Assembly: GCA_017446045.1 (NCBI GenBank)
Contig: JAFSRP010000018.1
Location: forward strand, 186,001 to 250,000
Length of the DNA stretch: 64,000 bases
From: Lachnospiraceae bacterium
GTDB lineage: Bacteria; Bacillota; Clostridia; Lachnospirales; Lachnospiraceae
Direction: 5' to 3'
The notes beneath the pieces were generated by a model. That model did no database searches. It was not told the origin of the DNA and saw only the letters and a list, made by a program, of their open reading frames with translations. Both the position numbers and the translations under genes were made by a program. This document shows, in pieces, positions 62,692 to 64,000 of the stretch (positions are counted from its first letter, which is position 1; each line of letters starts with the position of its first letter).

Positions 62692-63381
62692 TCATATCCC
62701 GTACAGATGATGTTCATCAATAAAATGAGCGACTGCCGGTGTTACATAAGGCATCAGATCCTCACCCGCAGCTGCTTTCTCGCGGATCAGCGTGGAGGAC
62801 ATGGCGATCATCGGGCAGTGCAGCTGCCGGATATCGGGAAATGCTTGCGGAAAGCGCTCTTTTAAATGCAGGACCGCATGCAGGAAACGTGTTTCTTCAT
62901 CTTCTTCCCGCCCTGTTTCTTTTGTTTCCCCGCCAGTGCCGCCATGGAAAAATGTCTCATTTCCCGACCGCTCTTTCTGTCTCATGGCACAGAGGATCAC
63001 AGCATTGTCCAGAAGGACCTCCGGTGCATGCCAGGTGTGGAGCGCTTCCAGCGAATCCAGTCCGAGAATGAAGTATAGGATGTCATCCGGGTAAAGATGC
63101 CTGAGCTTCAAGATCGTGTCCGAAGTATAGGTACGGTTTCGATCCAGGATCTCAAGATCCGAACAGCGGAACCTCGGTTCCCCTGCTTCTTCGATACATG
63201 CTTTTGTCATTTCCAGACGAAGTGACGGCGAGGTAACGCGGCTGCCCTCCTTAAAATACGGATCTCCGGCCGGCATGAACAATATCTCGTCCAGTCCGTA
63301 TTCGCTGAGAGCACATGAAGCGATCTCGAGATGAGCGCGGTGTATGGGATCAAATGTACCGCCAAGGATCCCCTTTTTCAC
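62692..63381 (-). CDS. nadD: Nicotinate-mononucleotide adenylyltransferase
   Basis: It adenylates nicotinate mononucleotide to deamido-NAD. The 229-residue nucleotidyltransferase shows GILGGTFDPIHRAHL (the GxFDPxHxxH ATP site), LFMPAGDPYFKEG near 35, ILGLDSLEALHTWH near 105 and the C-terminal SSTLIREKAAAG near 196. About 25 residues longer than usual owing to a Gly/Glu/Thr-rich insert near 140-162. Its ATG overlaps the rsfS stop by 4 nt (ATGA). The order yqeK-rsfS-nadD differs from the common nadD-yqeK-rsfS. Confidence 0.93.
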   Translation of the reverse strand: MKKGILGGTFDPIHRAHLEIASCALSEYGLDEILFMPAGDPYFKEGSRVTSPSLRLEMTKACIEEAGEPRFRCSDLEILDRNRTYTSDTILKLRHLYPDDILYFILGLDSLEALHTWHAPEVLLDNAVILCAMRQKERSGNETFFHGGTGGETKETGREEDEETRFLHAVLHLKERFPQAFPDIRQLHCPMIAMSSTLIREKAAAGEDLMPYVTPAVAHFIDEHHLYGI

Positions 63382-63740
63382 AGCTCGCTGATATCGATGA
63401 TCCTGCGGCCGTCCTTCCAGATGCGCTCGATATCATAGAACAGCCTGTTTTCCTTGTCAAATACATGGATGATCACATCATAGTAATCCAGAAGAATCCA
63501 GTTTCCGGAAGCGCGGCCTTCGATCTGTTTCGGCATAATGCCCGCCCTTCCAAGGACTTCTTCCACATTGTCAGCCAGTGCGGTCGTCTGGCGGATGTTA
63601 TCTGCGGAAGCAATAATGAAGTAATCCGCTACGACAGACAGGGAGCTGATATCAATGATCGTAATGTCCGCCGCTTTTTTCTCGTCCAGTGCCTTATATG
63701 CAAGCCGCACGATCTCCTTAATGTCTCTGCTTTCGTTCAT
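63378..63740 (-). CDS. rsfS: Ribosomal silencing factor RsfS
   Basis: It binds ribosomal protein uL14 and blocks subunit joining when nutrients run low. The 120-residue protein has the family features IVRLAYKALDEKKAADITIIDIS, VADYFIIASADNIRQTTALADNVEE, GNWILLDYYDVIIHVFD and a final FYDIERIWKDG. GGAG lies 6 nt before the ATG. The stop overlaps the nadD start, and yqeK ends 57 nt upstream. Confidence 0.95.
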   Translation of the reverse strand: MNESRDIKEIVRLAYKALDEKKAADITIIDISSLSVVADYFIIASADNIRQTTALADNVEEVLGRAGIMPKQIEGRASGNWILLDYYDVIIHVFDKENRLFYDIERIWKDGRRIIDISEL

Positions 63741-63797
63741 ACAAACTCCATTTCTGATATATCTTTTTATGCCATCTGCGGCAGCGGGTCACAATAC

Positions 63798-64000
63798 TCA
63801 GAATTTTCCGGTCCCTTCTCTCTCAGCCCTGAACCACAGAAAAGCATCCATGGTCGCAGGCACGACAGGCACTCCTCGGCCGTTCAGATAGTCGATCGTG
63901 CTCATCAGGATCCTGTACATGCATTCATCCAGATCCTGAAAAGCCAGCTTGCGCACTTCCGAAAGATTGGGGGCTTCGGACCGCAGCGGTTCGATAAAAT
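63798..64000 (-). CDS. yqeK: YqeK-family HD hydrolase, C-terminal part
   Basis: The minus-strand frame is open from the window edge to a TGA at 63800-63798 and gives 67 residues. They begin FIEPLRSEAPNLSEVRKLAF and continue DLDECMYRILMSTIDYLNGRG and PATMDAF, matching the end of YqeK, the HD-domain enzyme that hydrolyses diadenosine tetraphosphate symmetrically. The catalytic HD part lies outside the window. Adjacency to rsfS and nadD supports the call. No ribosome site or start can be judged. Confidence 0.8.
   Translation of the reverse strand, partial: FIEPLRSEAPNLSEVRKLAFQDLDECMYRILMSTIDYLNGRGVPVVPATMDAFLWFRAEREGTGKF

Noticed and set aside
1-64000. CRISPR array accompanying the CARF nuclease
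   Set aside because: No regularly spaced repeats of 25-40 nt and no cas genes were seen on either strand within the window.

Overview
The window looks like a chromosomal segment of a Gram-positive anaerobe of the Clostridia, most likely a Lachnospiraceae member. The grounds are a rod-shape cluster with a very large PBP2, a transketolase split into two genes, MutL carrying the endonuclease motif with no MutH, several families common in that group (DUF5722, DUF975, DUF4234 with a zinc ribbon, DUF815, DUF2752), Rho-independent terminators, and A/G-rich Shine-Dalgarno sites. This is inference from gene content; no rRNA or tRNA gene was seen. There is no CRISPR array and no insertion sequence.

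Positions 1-19.8 kb (+ strand) are housekeeping: a DUF896 gene tail, a HAD phosphatase, tRNA modification and mismatch repair (miaB-mutS-mutL-miaA), a PLP lyase, radC, then the elongasome block mreC-mreD-PBP2-rodA-mgsA with a D,D-carboxypeptidase, an Asp/Glu racemase-like gene, a P-loop protein and a HlyD-like membrane protein.

Positions 19.8-27 kb hold the branched-chain amino acid genes ilvB-ilvN-ilvC-(DUF815 ATPase)-ilvD. Upstream is a complete-looking attenuator: promoter, a 32-codon leader peptide packed with Ile, Leu and Val codons, mutually exclusive hairpins and an intrinsic terminator. A second long hairpin precedes ilvB, and a strongly structured, gene-free stretch follows ilvC.

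Positions 27-38.5 kb carry small membrane proteins, a TtcA-like tRNA thiolase, a MATE exporter, a secreted DUF5722 putative glycosidase, an acyl-ACP thioesterase and envelope genes: DUF975, an LtaS-like sulfatase-fold enzyme, a FUSC domain fused to a degenerate HAD domain, and a secreted cell-wall-binding-repeat protein.

Positions 38.6-42.3 kb (- strand) are the most accessory-looking part: a tyrosine recombinase with a 32-bp double palindrome just upstream of its promoter, a CPBP protease, a YccF protein and three unrecognised small genes. Positions 42.4-50.6 kb (- strand) hold psuK-psuG and an apparent PfkB-DegV-CARF nuclease-S41-nitroreductase run, in which the Card1/Can2-like DUF1887 nuclease has no CRISPR genes near it. 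A split transketolase (+) follows.

Positions 52.7-60.5 kb (- strand) hold a four-gene surface operon: an anchored NlpC/P60 protein with a huge low-complexity linker, a membrane PP2C phosphatase, a PstS-like lipoprotein with an unfamiliar C-terminal half, and a Cof-type HAD phosphatase. The window ends with rluD, lspA and sepF (own promoter), then nadD, rsfS and the 3' end of yqeK, all on the minus strand.
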